Positions 1-8,919 of a DNA stretch of 64,000 nt are shown piece by piece. The notes beneath the pieces were generated by a model, which searched no databases, was not told the origin of the DNA, and saw only the letters and a program-made list of their open reading frames with translations. The translations under genes were made by a program, and so were the position numbers. The stretch comes from Saprospiraceae bacterium UBA1994 (GTDB lineage: Bacteria > Bacteroidota > Bacteroidia > Chitinophagales > Saprospiraceae). The DNA lies in contig DDCY01000023.1 in NCBI GenBank assembly GCA_002335865.1, forward strand, positions 281 to 64,280. Direction: 5' to 3'. How positions within the stretch are numbered: the first letter of the stretch is position 1; each line of letters opens with the position of its first letter.

Positions 1-2157
1 GACGATATCACATATGATCCACCAACATGGACAGCAGGACCTTGTGATTTCATAGGATACTCTGAATCTGTAGACACATTCTTTATTGAAGAAGGTTCAG
101 GAGACAGTGATGCATGTTTCAAAATATTAAGATCATTCACAGTAATTGACTGGTGTGTATATGATGAGACAAATGGAGCAGAAGGATTAACACTTGGATC
201 ACAAACTATCAAGATCACAGACAAAGAGGCTCCGGTACTTTTAGCATGTGAAGATGCAACATATGATGTAGATGCTGACTGTGTACGTACAAGTACAGTA
301 TTGACTAATATGGCAGAAGACAATGGAGATTGTGCAAGTGATTGGTTGAAGTGGCAAGTATTCGTTGATACATGGGCTGATGGTGTAGTAGATTATGAGT
401 ATAGCTCATTCCTACCATCAAACGATTCAAATATCAACAACGATACGAACGGAAACGGAATCAACGACAGATACTTAGCTCCAACATCAAGTGGAGAAGA
501 AGTAGCAGTTGACGTAACGGAAGTACTTGAGTCAAGCATGACTAATCATGTAGTATCTTGGAAGGTAACAGACGGATGTGGAAACGTAGCATCATGTGAG
601 ACTACATTTATGGTAGTTGATCAGAAAGCACCAACACCATACTGTGTATCTATCAGTACAGCATTAATGGCTAACGGTGGAGTTGAATTATGGGCTATAG
701 ATTTCGATCTAGGAGCATTTGACAACTGTACTGCACAAGAGGATCTAAGATTCACGTTCTCATCTACAGCACCAGAAAATGATAGTAGCTATGACGCTGC
801 ACTAAGATCATCATCAATGGAGTTCAACACTGCGGGAGTAATCTCAGTAGATGTATATGTATGGGATGAGTTAGGAAACTCTGATTTCTGTACTGTTACA
901 TTAACAGTAATTGATAACAACGGATCTGGATCAAGAGCGGCGGGTATTACTGCAACTGAGCTAGGAAACGGAGTTTCTGAAGCAGAGGTATTAATCGAAG
1001 CTAACATTAGTGAGTATCCATTAACTGTAGCAACATCAGCGACAGGTGATTATGCTTTCGATTCAAATCCAAATGGAATTGATTACGAAATCACAGTTAA
1101 CAAGAATGATGATCACACTAATGGAGTAAGTACACTTGATTTAGTACTTATCCAGAGACATATCGTTGGATTTACAAATCTTGATAGCCCTTATAAAGTA
1201 ATCGCAGCAGATATAAACGCTGATGATAAAGTAAGTTCTATTGATATTGTAGAGTTAAGAAAGCTTATTCTTGGAGTACAAGACGAGTTTAATAACAATA
1301 CATCATGGAGATTTGTAGACGGAACACAAACTTTCGCTGACATAACTTCACCATTCCCAGTAGATGAGTCAAGAGTAATCTCTAACTTAACTGTTGACAT
1401 GAATGAAGAGAACTTTGTAGCAGTAAAAGTAGGTGATGTAAATGCAACAGCTACACACAATGTAGCAGGAGCCACTACAGAAGTAAGAAGTGGAACTTCA
1501 ATGTTATTGGAAGTATCAGACAGAGCAGTAGTAGCAGGTGAGCAGGTAGAAATATCTGTAAGCAGTGCAGACTTCAATGCTGTATCAGGTCTTCAAATGA
1601 CTGTAGAGTTCAACGGACTTACATTCAACGATGTATCAGGAAAAGCAATCGCAGTAGGTGCGAGCAACGTAGGAGTAATCTCAGACAATGTAATCACAAT
1701 GTCTTGGAACTCAAACACAGCAGTAACTACTACAGATGAGTTATTCGTAATCACAGCAGTGGCTACACAGAATAGTAACATCAGCGAGATGATCAAAGTA
1801 ACAGACAGAGTAATTACTCCAGAAGTATACGTAGGATCAAGCTTAGAAACATTGAATGTTGAATTAGGAATCAGAGGTAGTAACGGATTAGCACTTGCTA
1901 ACGAGTTAATGCAAAATGAGCCTAACCCATTCAAACAATCTACAGCAATTAGCTTCAACCTTGCAACTGCAGGTAAAGCATCTCTTACAATAAGAGACGT
2001 AGCAGGTAAAGTAATCAGAACAGTGAACGGTGAGTATGCAGCAGGAATGAACACTATCTCTATCGAGAAGAGTGATATCAATACTGTAGGTGTATTATAC
2101 TACACTATCGAGTCTGGTGACTTCAGTGAGACTAAGAAAATGATTATAATAGAATAA
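1..2157 (+). CDS. Giant T9SS-exported surface protein, C-terminal part (5' end outside window)
   Basis: The reading frame is open from base 1, so the start lies upstream; 718 residues are visible. The visible N-terminal part holds cysteine-rich, HYR/Ig-like beta-sandwich repeats with the recurring phrases 'DKEAP' and 'DQKAP'. Around residues 367-425 there is a dockerin-like pair of calcium loops (ADINADDKVSSID). Residues about 497-620 resemble a cohesin-type beta domain (AGEQVEISV, SGLQMTVEF, ITMSWNS). Residues about 636-718 are a type A T9SS sorting domain (NEPNPF start, KKMIIIE end). It is probably exported through the outer membrane and attached to the surface as an adhesin or structural protein. 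Two-fold codons are strongly biased to C-ending forms (AAC, TTC, ATC), unlike its downstream paralogue, which suggests high expression. Family-level function is inferred. Confidence 0.85.
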   Translation, partial: DDITYDPPTWTAGPCDFIGYSESVDTFFIEEGSGDSDACFKILRSFTVIDWCVYDETNGAEGLTLGSQTIKITDKEAPVLLACEDATYDVDADCVRTSTVLTNMAEDNGDCASDWLKWQVFVDTWADGVVDYEYSSFLPSNDSNINNDTNGNGINDRYLAPTSSGEEVAVDVTEVLESSMTNHVVSWKVTDGCGNVASCETTFMVVDQKAPTPYCVSISTALMANGGVELWAIDFDLGAFDNCTAQEDLRFTFSSTAPENDSSYDAALRSSSMEFNTAGVISVDVYVWDELGNSDFCTVTLTVIDNNGSGSRAAGITATELGNGVSEAEVLIEANISEYPLTVATSATGDYAFDSNPNGIDYEITVNKNDDHTNGVSTLDLVLIQRHIVGFTNLDSPYKVIAADINADDKVSSIDIVELRKLILGVQDEFNNNTSWRFVDGTQTFADITSPFPVDESRVISNLTVDMNEENFVAVKVGDVNATATHNVAGATTEVRSGTSMLLEVSDRAVVAGEQVEISVSSADFNAVSGLQMTVEFNGLTFNDVSGKAIAVGASNVGVISDNVITMSWNSNTAVTTTDELFVITAVATQNSNISEMIKVTDRVITPEVYVGSSLETLNVELGIRGSNGLALANELMQNEPNPFKQSTAISFNLATAGKASLTIRDVAGKVIRTVNGEYAAGMNTISIEKSDINTVGVLYYTIESGDFSETKKMIIIE

Positions 2158-2215
2158 TCATTTCTTTATGAAATACTCAAATCGATGAGTTAAAACAAAA
2201 TCGGTTTTTGGGATG

Positions 2216-2250
2216 GCCTCTCTCTATTAATTTAGAGGGGGGCTTTTTTT
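2216..2250 (+). terminator. Rho-independent terminator of the first surface-protein gene
   Basis: An 11-bp stem (2216-2226 with 2233-2243, including G-T pairs), a six-base loop, then a run of seven T. It is preceded by a GTTTTTGGGATGG-like phrase that recurs before the terminator at 7074. Confidence 0.85.
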
Positions 2251-2442
2251 ATATACTTTTTTGTATGATATTATTTTTAGTTAGTGATTACTATTTGTAC
2301 TATAATTATTCGCTATTCTTTTTCTGTGTTTTATCCGTGAGCAATAAAATGAAGCTTACTTATTATAAGTTTATATTTTATAGCTTGATACTTGTTAGAA
2401 AATATTTTATTTAAGAATATACTACATATTATATATTTTTTA

Positions 2443-2450
2443 TATATTTG
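2443..2450 (+). promoter_or_regulatory. Bacteroidota-type -7 box upstream of the second surface-protein gene
   Basis: TATATTTG matches the TAnnTTTG consensus. Transcription would start near 2457, giving a leader of about 260 nt before the ATG at 2720. No clear -33 TTG is visible. Confidence 0.45.
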
Positions 2451-2456
2451 TGTCAG

Positions 2457-2719
2457 TGCAGAGAATTAACCTAAACTTCTGCCTCCAAGTTTGTGAACCT
2501 ACAAACTTGTTTTTCAACCATATAATAGATAATAGGACTTACTATTAGTGTTACCATTTATGGTATTGCTAAGTAACAACCTACCACGTTTGATTTTAGA
2601 TCCACCGAGCATGCTTGGCCAAGAAGGCTATGGCAGTTTAATTCATTTTGGGCATTTAAGTTTCCTAAAGGCTTATTTCCCATGAAACAGTAAATTATTT
2701 AAACTCAAAATTGGATCTT
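2457..2719 (+). promoter_or_regulatory. Long, structured 5' leader of the second surface-protein gene
   Basis: About 260 nt with no convincing ORF. Three elements can be folded by eye. At 2486-2509 there is a perfect 9-bp hairpin (CAAGTTTGT / ACAAACTTG) followed by TTTTT, which looks like an intrinsic terminator or attenuator. Around 2612-2625 there is a small CCGAG/CTTGG hairpin. At 2650-2681 a nested hairpin is closed by GGG/CCC with TAAG/CTTA inside. I recognise no known riboswitch family. The rest of the gap (2251-2442) is AT-rich and I see nothing in it. Confidence 0.4.
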
Positions 2720-5700
2720 ATGAAAAGGACAAATTTCACTAATTACCAAAGCCTTATTAAAAAACTATCAATGTTTATGGTAATGCTTTTTATTTCCTTC
2801 AATGGAATTAATCTTAATGCACAATGTGCACTTCTTTGTAACGAATCAACTAATATTTCGCTTGACCAAATGGGAGAAGCATTAATTACAGTTGAAATGG
2901 TAGCTGATGTAACTCAGTGTCCTGGGGGCGTCTTTTCGGTTGCTATACAGGAGGAGAATGAAACTCCTGTGAATAATCCAGTAACATGCGATTATCTCGG
3001 AGAAACTCTTGTCGTAATGGTTACTGACGAGATATCCGGAAATTTTGCTTGGGGCTATCTTCAAATAGAAGATAAAATGGCACCTGAACTTTTGTGTGTA
3101 TCACCCGTAACAGGTGCAAATTGTTTTGATATACCAGAAAGCGCTAGTGCATTAGGTATATCTGATAACTGTACACCAGATGATGAAATTGATTTACAGG
3201 TTTTAACAGAAACTATAGACCTTAACTCAGATTGTGCCAATCCAGAATTAGTTAAAACTATAACTAGAACTTATGTTGCTGTTGATAATTCAGGAAATGT
3301 ATCTGAAGAATGTGAAACAATAATTGAAGTAAATACAGTTGAAAGTACTAGTTCTTCGGGACTTACTGATGAAATTCCAAATCTTCCAAATTTTGTTGGG
3401 TTAGACGCTTTCGATTGTAGTGATCCATCGATTCCAGAAGGTGAAATTCCACCAACATCTTTAACTGGTGGTGTTCCAACATATAATGGTACTCCTTTAT
3501 ATCCAAATACGCCTAACAGCTGTCTAGTAGTAACAAAGGAAGATGAACTATTATCTTCATCTGGACCAGGACATCCTGTTACCAAGTATATGAGAACATG
3601 GGAAATTTATGAGTGGAGTATTTGTGGAAATGCTGAACCTATTAGAACTGTAGTACAAATGATTGATGTTTCGGATCAGACAGGACCTATAATTACAGAT
3701 ACGCCTAATGATTTCTTTGCCTCTACAAATAATTATGAGTGTAGTGGTATGGTATTTATGCCATCAATCACTGCTGTTGATGATTGCGGCCAAGTAGAAA
3801 GTGTGACAGTATCTTATCCTGGTGGACCGATTCTCGAAGCGAATGGTGGATTAATAGAATTACCTATCGGAGTAAATGAAGTTATTTACACAGCTTATGA
3901 TAATGCATATAACTCAACTTCTGTAACTGTTACAGTTACTGTTGAAGATCTAACACCTCCTGTTTCAATATGTAATCAGTATACTACAGTTGGATTGACT
4001 AATGATGGTTTTGCACATGTACCAGCTACAGTATTTGATGATGGTAGTTATGATGAGTGTGATTTAGAAAGAATGCTTGTAAGAAGAATGAATCCAAATC
4101 CCGATTGTGGTGATTGTGGAGCTCCAGAGTTTAGTGATTTCACTTCATTAGGAAAGTTTAATGGTCATTACTATTATTTATCTGATAATCCTTTATCTGC
4201 AAGATCAGCTGAGAAGCATGCAGTGGCAATGGGCGGATATGGTGTATCAATTGAGACTGAGGAAGAAGATGACTGGTTAGAGGCAGAATTGCCAGGAGAA
4301 ATAGATGTCTGGATCGGACTCAGTACAAATGGTGGTAATGATTACAGTTGGGCAAGTGGGTCTGATCTTGAATATACAAATTGGTTTGATGAAACATCTA
4401 ATGAATCACCTTATGTAGCAAAGTCTGCATCATTTAGTCTTGGTCAATCTAAATGGATAGCATTTTCTTCTTTTCCAGATGAAGCTAGATATGTAATTGA
4501 AGTAGCAGAGGAATGTTCATATAGCGAGTACACGGCATTTTGTTGTGATGACATCGGTACGGAATCTAACATGGTAATATTTAGAGTAATAGATGAAGCA
4601 GGTAATTATAACGAATGCATGGTTAATGTTGAAGTACAAGATAAAATCGGACCTGTAGTAATAGCTCCAGCTGACGTCACATTTAGTTGTGAAGATCAAA
4701 TATCAGAAGAGGATTTGTTAGCTTATGAGGATGACTTACAAGTGTTCGATAACTGTGGTTATACTACGGAAGTTGTTATTGACACTACTAATCTTGATAA
4801 CTGTGATGTAGAATATACTATTACATATACTGTGACAGATGACGGAGATAGGACTTCTACTGATAGTCAAACAGTATTAAGTGATTATGATTACGATATC
4901 ACTGAATCTGATTTCGATGTTTCAGCGATTGCTGATGCAGAATATGCGGATGGATGTGAAATGCCTGATCCAGCTGATTATGGAACGGATGTTACTGGTA
5001 CAGTAGTTTTCCCGTCTGGAGTTTGTAATCAATTAGCAATGAGTATTACTGACGATGTATATTATTTTGGACAAGAGCAATCAGGTACTTGTTTTAAAAT
5101 ATTAAGAACATTTAGAATAATTAATTGGTGTGAAACTAGTACATCTACTGGTACGAATGACATATATACGTTTACACAAACGATTAAAGTGTCTAGTGAT
5201 ATATCACCAACTTTAGATTGTGGAGATAAGCTAGTATTTGAGTCGCTAGATAATACTTGTCAGTCTGGAGAAGTAACTATAACACAGTCTGCAATTGATA
5301 ATTGTGAGGCAGGAAATGCTATGAACTACTCATACAGTGTTGACGGTGGAGTTGCAGTATTTGGAACTGGTACAGATGCTACTGTGTCAGGAACATTTGA
5401 TGTTGGAGATCATGAGATCCAATGGACTTTCACTAATGCTTGTGGAAATTCTAGTACTTGTGTTCAAGAATTTGAAGTTCTAAGTATTGTACCACCTAGT
5501 CCGATCTGTTTATCTTCAATAACAGTTGCTGTAGATACTGATGATGTGGAATTATTGGTTTCTGAATATGACGTAGACACACAACACCCTTGTGCTGGTT
5601 ATACTTACATAACTTCATTCTCTGCTGTTGATCTTACAGATAATATTATGACATTTAATTGTGATGATGAAGGGACTATAGATTTAAGTGTATACTACAC

Positions 5701-7030
5701 TGCAGTTGATGGGAGTGGAGAAGTTGTACTTGATGGTAATGGCGATTTTGTACAAGATTTTTGTAATGTACAAGTTGTAGTTCAATGTAATAGTAATAGT
5801 GGTAGTAAACCAGTAGTAGAAGGACATATATCTACAGCACAATCAGATATGATAGATGATGTAAGAGTTGATCTATTAGGAGATGACATAATGTATGAGA
5901 TGACGGATGACGGAGCATACGCTTTCCCAGAAATGCCAAATGGTGGAGACTATGTTATTGACCCTATTAAAACTGATGGTGTGAACAATGGTGTATCTAC
6001 TCTTGACTTAGTATTGATTCAGCGTCACATTGTTGGATTAGGAGATCTAGAAGGTGTTTATAATTTAATTGCTGCGGATATCAATAATGATGACAAAATT
6101 TCATCAGTTGATATCGTTGATCTTAGAAAGGTAATATTAGGCATAAATGATACATTCACTAATAACGATTCATGGAGATTTGTAGATGCTAATCATCCAT
6201 TTGTTGACCCAACAGATCCTTGGTTTACTGAAATTCCAGAGTCATACAATATCAATAACCTTAATGGAGATATGATAATAGACTTTACAGCGATTAAAGT
6301 CGGTGATGTAAACAATAGTGTAGAATTACCAAATGCTGTGTCTACAAGTACTGAAGTGAGATCTAATAGTATTTTAAGCATGGTTGCTGATATGACACAG
6401 ACTGAAGATGGATCATTATCTACGATACCAGTAATTACTGAAGAGGTAATCGATCTAGCAGGTTTACAAATGACAATTAATCTAGGTGCTGATGTAACCT
6501 TTGCTTCCATAGATGCAGGAGCAATGGATATTACTGATGCTAATATAGGATTAAGGTATGCTGATAGAGGAATAATTACATTGTCCTGGGATAACACTAA
6601 TGGTGTAGTTCTAAAAGCTGGTGATGTACTATTCAATGTAGTAGTAGAAGCTGCTAAATATAATAAAAGTACTATCGCAGTGACTTCTGATATTACAAGA
6701 GCAGAAGCATTCAACATTGATAATGAAGTAATGAATGTGGAATTATCCGTGAGAGATAATGCCAATGAAGGTTTTGCACTAATGCAAAATACACCAAATC
6801 CATTTAATGAATTTACTGTGATATCATTCAACCTTCCTAAGGCTATGAATGCGACACTTACAGTATATGATATGAATGGTAAAACACTGAAAACTATATC
6901 ATCAACATATGATGAGGGAATTAATAACATTCGATTAAATGATTCTGAGCTTGGTGCGAGCGGAATATTATATTATCAACTACAAGCTGGAAACTTCACA
7001 GCGAATAGAAAGATGGTAGTATTTAACTAG
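2720..7030 (+). CDS. Giant T9SS-exported multidomain surface protein with C-type-lectin-like, dockerin-like and cohesin-like modules
   Basis: 1436 residues from the ATG at 2720; an in-frame TTG lies 9 bases upstream. An N-terminal signal sequence ends near LNAQ. The body has repeated cysteine-containing Ig/HYR-like units. A C-type-lectin-like domain lies at about residues 474-598 (start FNGHYYYLS, then WIGLS and WFDE, with paired cysteines nearby). A dockerin-like calcium module follows at about 1083-1143 (AADINNDDKISSVD). Next come a cohesin-like beta domain (AGLQMTINL, ITLSWDN) and a T9SS type A sorting domain at about 1353-1435 (NTPNPF start). It is a paralogue of the upstream gene over its C-terminal half. 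Codon use here is T-ending (AAT, GAT, GTT), in contrast to the upstream copy. Adhesion or carbohydrate binding is inferred from the lectin-like fold; no ligand can be named. Confidence 0.85.
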   Translation: MKRTNFTNYQSLIKKLSMFMVMLFISFNGINLNAQCALLCNESTNISLDQMGEALITVEMVADVTQCPGGVFSVAIQEENETPVNNPVTCDYLGETLVVMVTDEISGNFAWGYLQIEDKMAPELLCVSPVTGANCFDIPESASALGISDNCTPDDEIDLQVLTETIDLNSDCANPELVKTITRTYVAVDNSGNVSEECETIIEVNTVESTSSSGLTDEIPNLPNFVGLDAFDCSDPSIPEGEIPPTSLTGGVPTYNGTPLYPNTPNSCLVVTKEDELLSSSGPGHPVTKYMRTWEIYEWSICGNAEPIRTVVQMIDVSDQTGPIITDTPNDFFASTNNYECSGMVFMPSITAVDDCGQVESVTVSYPGGPILEANGGLIELPIGVNEVIYTAYDNAYNSTSVTVTVTVEDLTPPVSICNQYTTVGLTNDGFAHVPATVFDDGSYDECDLERMLVRRMNPNPDCGDCGAPEFSDFTSLGKFNGHYYYLSDNPLSARSAEKHAVAMGGYGVSIETEEEDDWLEAELPGEIDVWIGLSTNGGNDYSWASGSDLEYTNWFDETSNESPYVAKSASFSLGQSKWIAFSSFPDEARYVIEVAEECSYSEYTAFCCDDIGTESNMVIFRVIDEAGNYNECMVNVEVQDKIGPVVIAPADVTFSCEDQISEEDLLAYEDDLQVFDNCGYTTEVVIDTTNLDNCDVEYTITYTVTDDGDRTSTDSQTVLSDYDYDITESDFDVSAIADAEYADGCEMPDPADYGTDVTGTVVFPSGVCNQLAMSITDDVYYFGQEQSGTCFKILRTFRIINWCETSTSTGTNDIYTFTQTIKVSSDISPTLDCGDKLVFESLDNTCQSGEVTITQSAIDNCEAGNAMNYSYSVDGGVAVFGTGTDATVSGTFDVGDHEIQWTFTNACGNSSTCVQEFEVLSIVPPSPICLSSITVAVDTDDVELLVSEYDVDTQHPCAGYTYITSFSAVDLTDNIMTFNCDDEGTIDLSVYYTAVDGSGEVVLDGNGDFVQDFCNVQVVVQCNSNSGSKPVVEGHISTAQSDMIDDVRVDLLGDDIMYEMTDDGAYAFPEMPNGGDYVIDPIKTDGVNNGVSTLDLVLIQRHIVGLGDLEGVYNLIAADINNDDKISSVDIVDLRKVILGINDTFTNNDSWRFVDANHPFVDPTDPWFTEIPESYNINNLNGDMIIDFTAIKVGDVNNSVELPNAVSTSTEVRSNSILSMVADMTQTEDGSLSTIPVITEEVIDLAGLQMTINLGADVTFASIDAGAMDITDANIGLRYADRGIITLSWDNTNGVVLKAGDVLFNVVVEAAKYNKSTIAVTSDITRAEAFNIDNEVMNVELSVRDNANEGFALMQNTPNPFNEFTVISFNLPKAMNATLTVYDMNGKTLKTISSTYDEGINNIRLNDSELGASGILYYQLQAGNFTANRKMVVFN

Positions 7031-7073
7031 TCAAGTTGAATTATATAATTTAAGAATTACTGTTTTTGGGATG

Positions 7074-7108
7074 GGCCCTCTCTATCAATAGATAGAGGGG
7101 GTCTTTTT
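7074..7108 (+). terminator. Rho-independent terminator of the second surface-protein gene
   Basis: A 13-bp stem (7074-7086 with 7091-7103, one G-T at each end region), a four-base loop AATA, then TTTTT. The sequence is related to the terminator at 2216-2250, including the preceding TTTTTGGGATGG. Confidence 0.85.
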
Positions 7109-7241
7109 GTATATATAAGTTAGTTGAATTATGAATAGATATTTTTTTACGGTTATATCTGTTCAAAATGTTATCGCATTGTTTTTTTATTAGTGAGTCG
7201 AATTATCTGTCTATATACGCAGTTCTAGATAATGGTATTAG

Positions 7242-7249
7242 TATTTTTG
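7242..7249 (+). promoter_or_regulatory. Possible -7 box for ruvX
   Basis: TATTTTTG fits TAnnTTTG. It lies only 8 bases before the ATG at 7258, so the message would be nearly leaderless. The -33 element is not convincing. Confidence 0.3.
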
Positions 7250-7257
7250 TGTGACAT

Positions 7258-7668
7258 ATGGCTAGAATATTATCAATAGACTATGGTAGAAAGAGATGCG
7301 GTATTGCGGCTACTGATCCTTTGCAGATTATTGTGACAGCTATAGATACAATAGCTACACACAATCTATTTGATTATTTAGTACAGTATATGTCAGATGA
7401 AGAGGTAGAGAAGATAGTTTTTGGGAAACCAACTCATGCTGATGGAAATGAGACATTCTTGATGGAAGATATAAGATTGTTTATAAAGAAGCTTCTAAAA
7501 ATAACTCCTGATTTAGAAACTGATTTTCAGGATGAGTCTTTTACTTCTATAGAAGCTAAGCATATAATAATGCTGAGTGGGGCTAAGAAAAAGAAGAGAC
7601 AAGACAAGGCTTTAGTAGATAAAATAAGTGCAGTTATAATTTTACAGAAATATTTAAATCATATATAG
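7258..7668 (+). CDS. ruvX: RuvX/YqgF-family Holliday junction resolvase-like nuclease
   Basis: 136 residues, the normal family length. The RNase H-like fold is marked by the N-terminal SIDYGRKRCGIA motif with the first catalytic Asp. The mid-protein strand reads IVFGKPTHADGN. DESFTSIEA follows, then the C-terminal DKALVDKISAVIIL with the last acidic residue. YqgF proteins act in 16S rRNA 5' processing and have been linked to Holliday junction resolution. It ends 4 bases before def, so the two are likely co-transcribed. Confidence 0.9.
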   Translation: MARILSIDYGRKRCGIAATDPLQIIVTAIDTIATHNLFDYLVQYMSDEEVEKIVFGKPTHADGNETFLMEDIRLFIKKLLKITPDLETDFQDESFTSIEAKHIIMLSGAKKKKRQDKALVDKISAVIILQKYLNHI

Positions 7669-7672
7669 AGAG

Positions 7673-8227
7673 ATGGTATTACCAATATATGCATTCGGAC
7701 ATCCAATACTCAAGAAAGTAGGAGAAGATATCAATACTGATTATGAAGGGCTAAGTGATCTACTAGATAACATGTGGGAAACAATGTATCATGCTGATGG
7801 GGTAGGCCTAGCAGCTCCTCAAATAGGTAGAGCTATTAGGATTTTTCTAGTAGATACAGTACAAACCATGAAAGAAGGTGAAGAAGATAAAGGAATCAAA
7901 ATAGCTTTCATCAATGCTCATATAGTAGATGAATCAGGAGAGCCTTGGTCTTACGAGGAGGGTTGTCTTAGTATTCCTAATATCCGTGGTGAAGTATCAC
8001 GACCTGAATCTGTTACAATTACATGGGTAGACGAGAATTGGAAAGAGCAGAAAGAAACGTTCAAAGGTATCAATGCTAGAGTGATTCAACACGAGTATGA
8101 TCATATAGAAGGCCATCTCTTTACAGAAAAACTCAAACCACTAAAGAAAAAATTGATCAGCCGTAAACTAGAGGCAATTAAGAAGGGGAATGTCAAAATA
8201 CATTATAGGATGAAATTCCCTAAATAG
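7673..8227 (+). CDS. def: Peptide deformylase
   Basis: 184 residues. It removes the formyl group from the N-terminal Met of nascent proteins. All three signature motifs are present: GVGLAAPQIG, EEGCLSIP (metal-binding Cys) and QHEYDHIEGHLF (HExxH metal site). It lies directly behind ruvX with a 4-base gap and converges on rnhA, whose stop is 22 bases away on the other strand. Confidence 0.97.
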   Translation: MVLPIYAFGHPILKKVGEDINTDYEGLSDLLDNMWETMYHADGVGLAAPQIGRAIRIFLVDTVQTMKEGEEDKGIKIAFINAHIVDESGEPWSYEEGCLSIPNIRGEVSRPESVTITWVDENWKEQKETFKGINARVIQHEYDHIEGHLFTEKLKPLKKKLISRKLEAIKKGNVKIHYRMKFPK

Positions 8228-8249
8228 AATTGAGAAACAAATTTTGGTA

Positions 8250-8882
8250 TTACTTGCGTCCAAAATCAGCTGGGATTTCTCCCCAAGATTTTGTTTCCCA
8301 TTTTATAATAGGGTTTCTGTAGGTATTGGTTTTTAGCCATTTGATTCCACGATCTATGAGTTCAAACAGATTATCATTTTTCGCTGTTTTTTTGAGCATC
8401 GTTTTGACTTTCTTATTGCGCACCCAAGCCATAGCTGTCCTGCTATCAGTATATATAGTGGTAGTAGAATCTTTTTTTTGTTTTAGCCACGCCAGACCAT
8501 GAATAATCGCTAAAAACTCCCCTATATTATTAGTCCCTTGAGGAAAAGGACCTTGTTTGAAATGCTCAACTTGGGAATATGTATCTACACCTCGGTATTC
8601 CATAATTCCAGGATTACCACTACATGCGGCGTCAACCGATATGCTATTTTTAATGATCACAGATTGATCCCATGAGGTCATCTTTTTTGAGGACTTAATC
8701 CCTGTTTTGTAGTGTTCGCTATAGTTGTCGCCATATGCGTTTTCTGCTTCAACTAATGATTTGAAGGATTTGTATTTGGCCCCAGGAAATCCCTTTATCT
8801 GTAATTGGCATTTTGTCCAGCTGTTGTAAATACCTGGATTATTCCCTTCCCAAACCACATAGAACTTTTTAGCTTTACCCAT
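8250..8882 (-). CDS. rnhA: Ribonuclease HI with N-terminal viroplasmin (RNA/DNA hybrid-binding) domain
   Basis: 210 residues from the ATG at 8882. A longer frame reaches 8912, but MGKAKKFYVVWEG is the usual family N-terminus. Residues about 1-50 form the viroplasmin-type hybrid-binding domain (YVVWEGNNPGIYNSW). The catalytic RNase H domain follows with SVDAACSGNPG, NNIGEFLAI and YTDSRTAMAWV, and ends with the typical EIPADFGRK carrying the last catalytic Asp. It degrades RNA in RNA-DNA hybrids. It is divergent from tatD, whose start is 38 bases away. Confidence 0.93.
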   Translation of the reverse strand: MGKAKKFYVVWEGNNPGIYNSWTKCQLQIKGFPGAKYKSFKSLVEAENAYGDNYSEHYKTGIKSSKKMTSWDQSVIIKNSISVDAACSGNPGIMEYRGVDTYSQVEHFKQGPFPQGTNNIGEFLAIIHGLAWLKQKKDSTTTIYTDSRTAMAWVRNKKVKTMLKKTAKNDNLFELIDRGIKWLKTNTYRNPIIKWETKSWGEIPADFGRK

Positions 8883-8919
8883 CCTTTTACTTATTATTCC
8901 AATATACATCAAATATAAT

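Noticed and set aside
1593..2081. A 162-codon minus-strand frame under the first surface-protein gene
   Set aside because: Same reason: antisense to a conserved domain, no family features.
2208..2414. A 68-codon plus-strand frame
   Set aside because: It begins inside the terminator hairpin and is a low-complexity Phe/Leu/Tyr run from AT-rich DNA.
6193..6930. A 245-codon minus-strand frame under the second surface-protein gene
   Set aside because: It is antisense to conserved dockerin, cohesin-like and sorting domains and has no recognisable motif.
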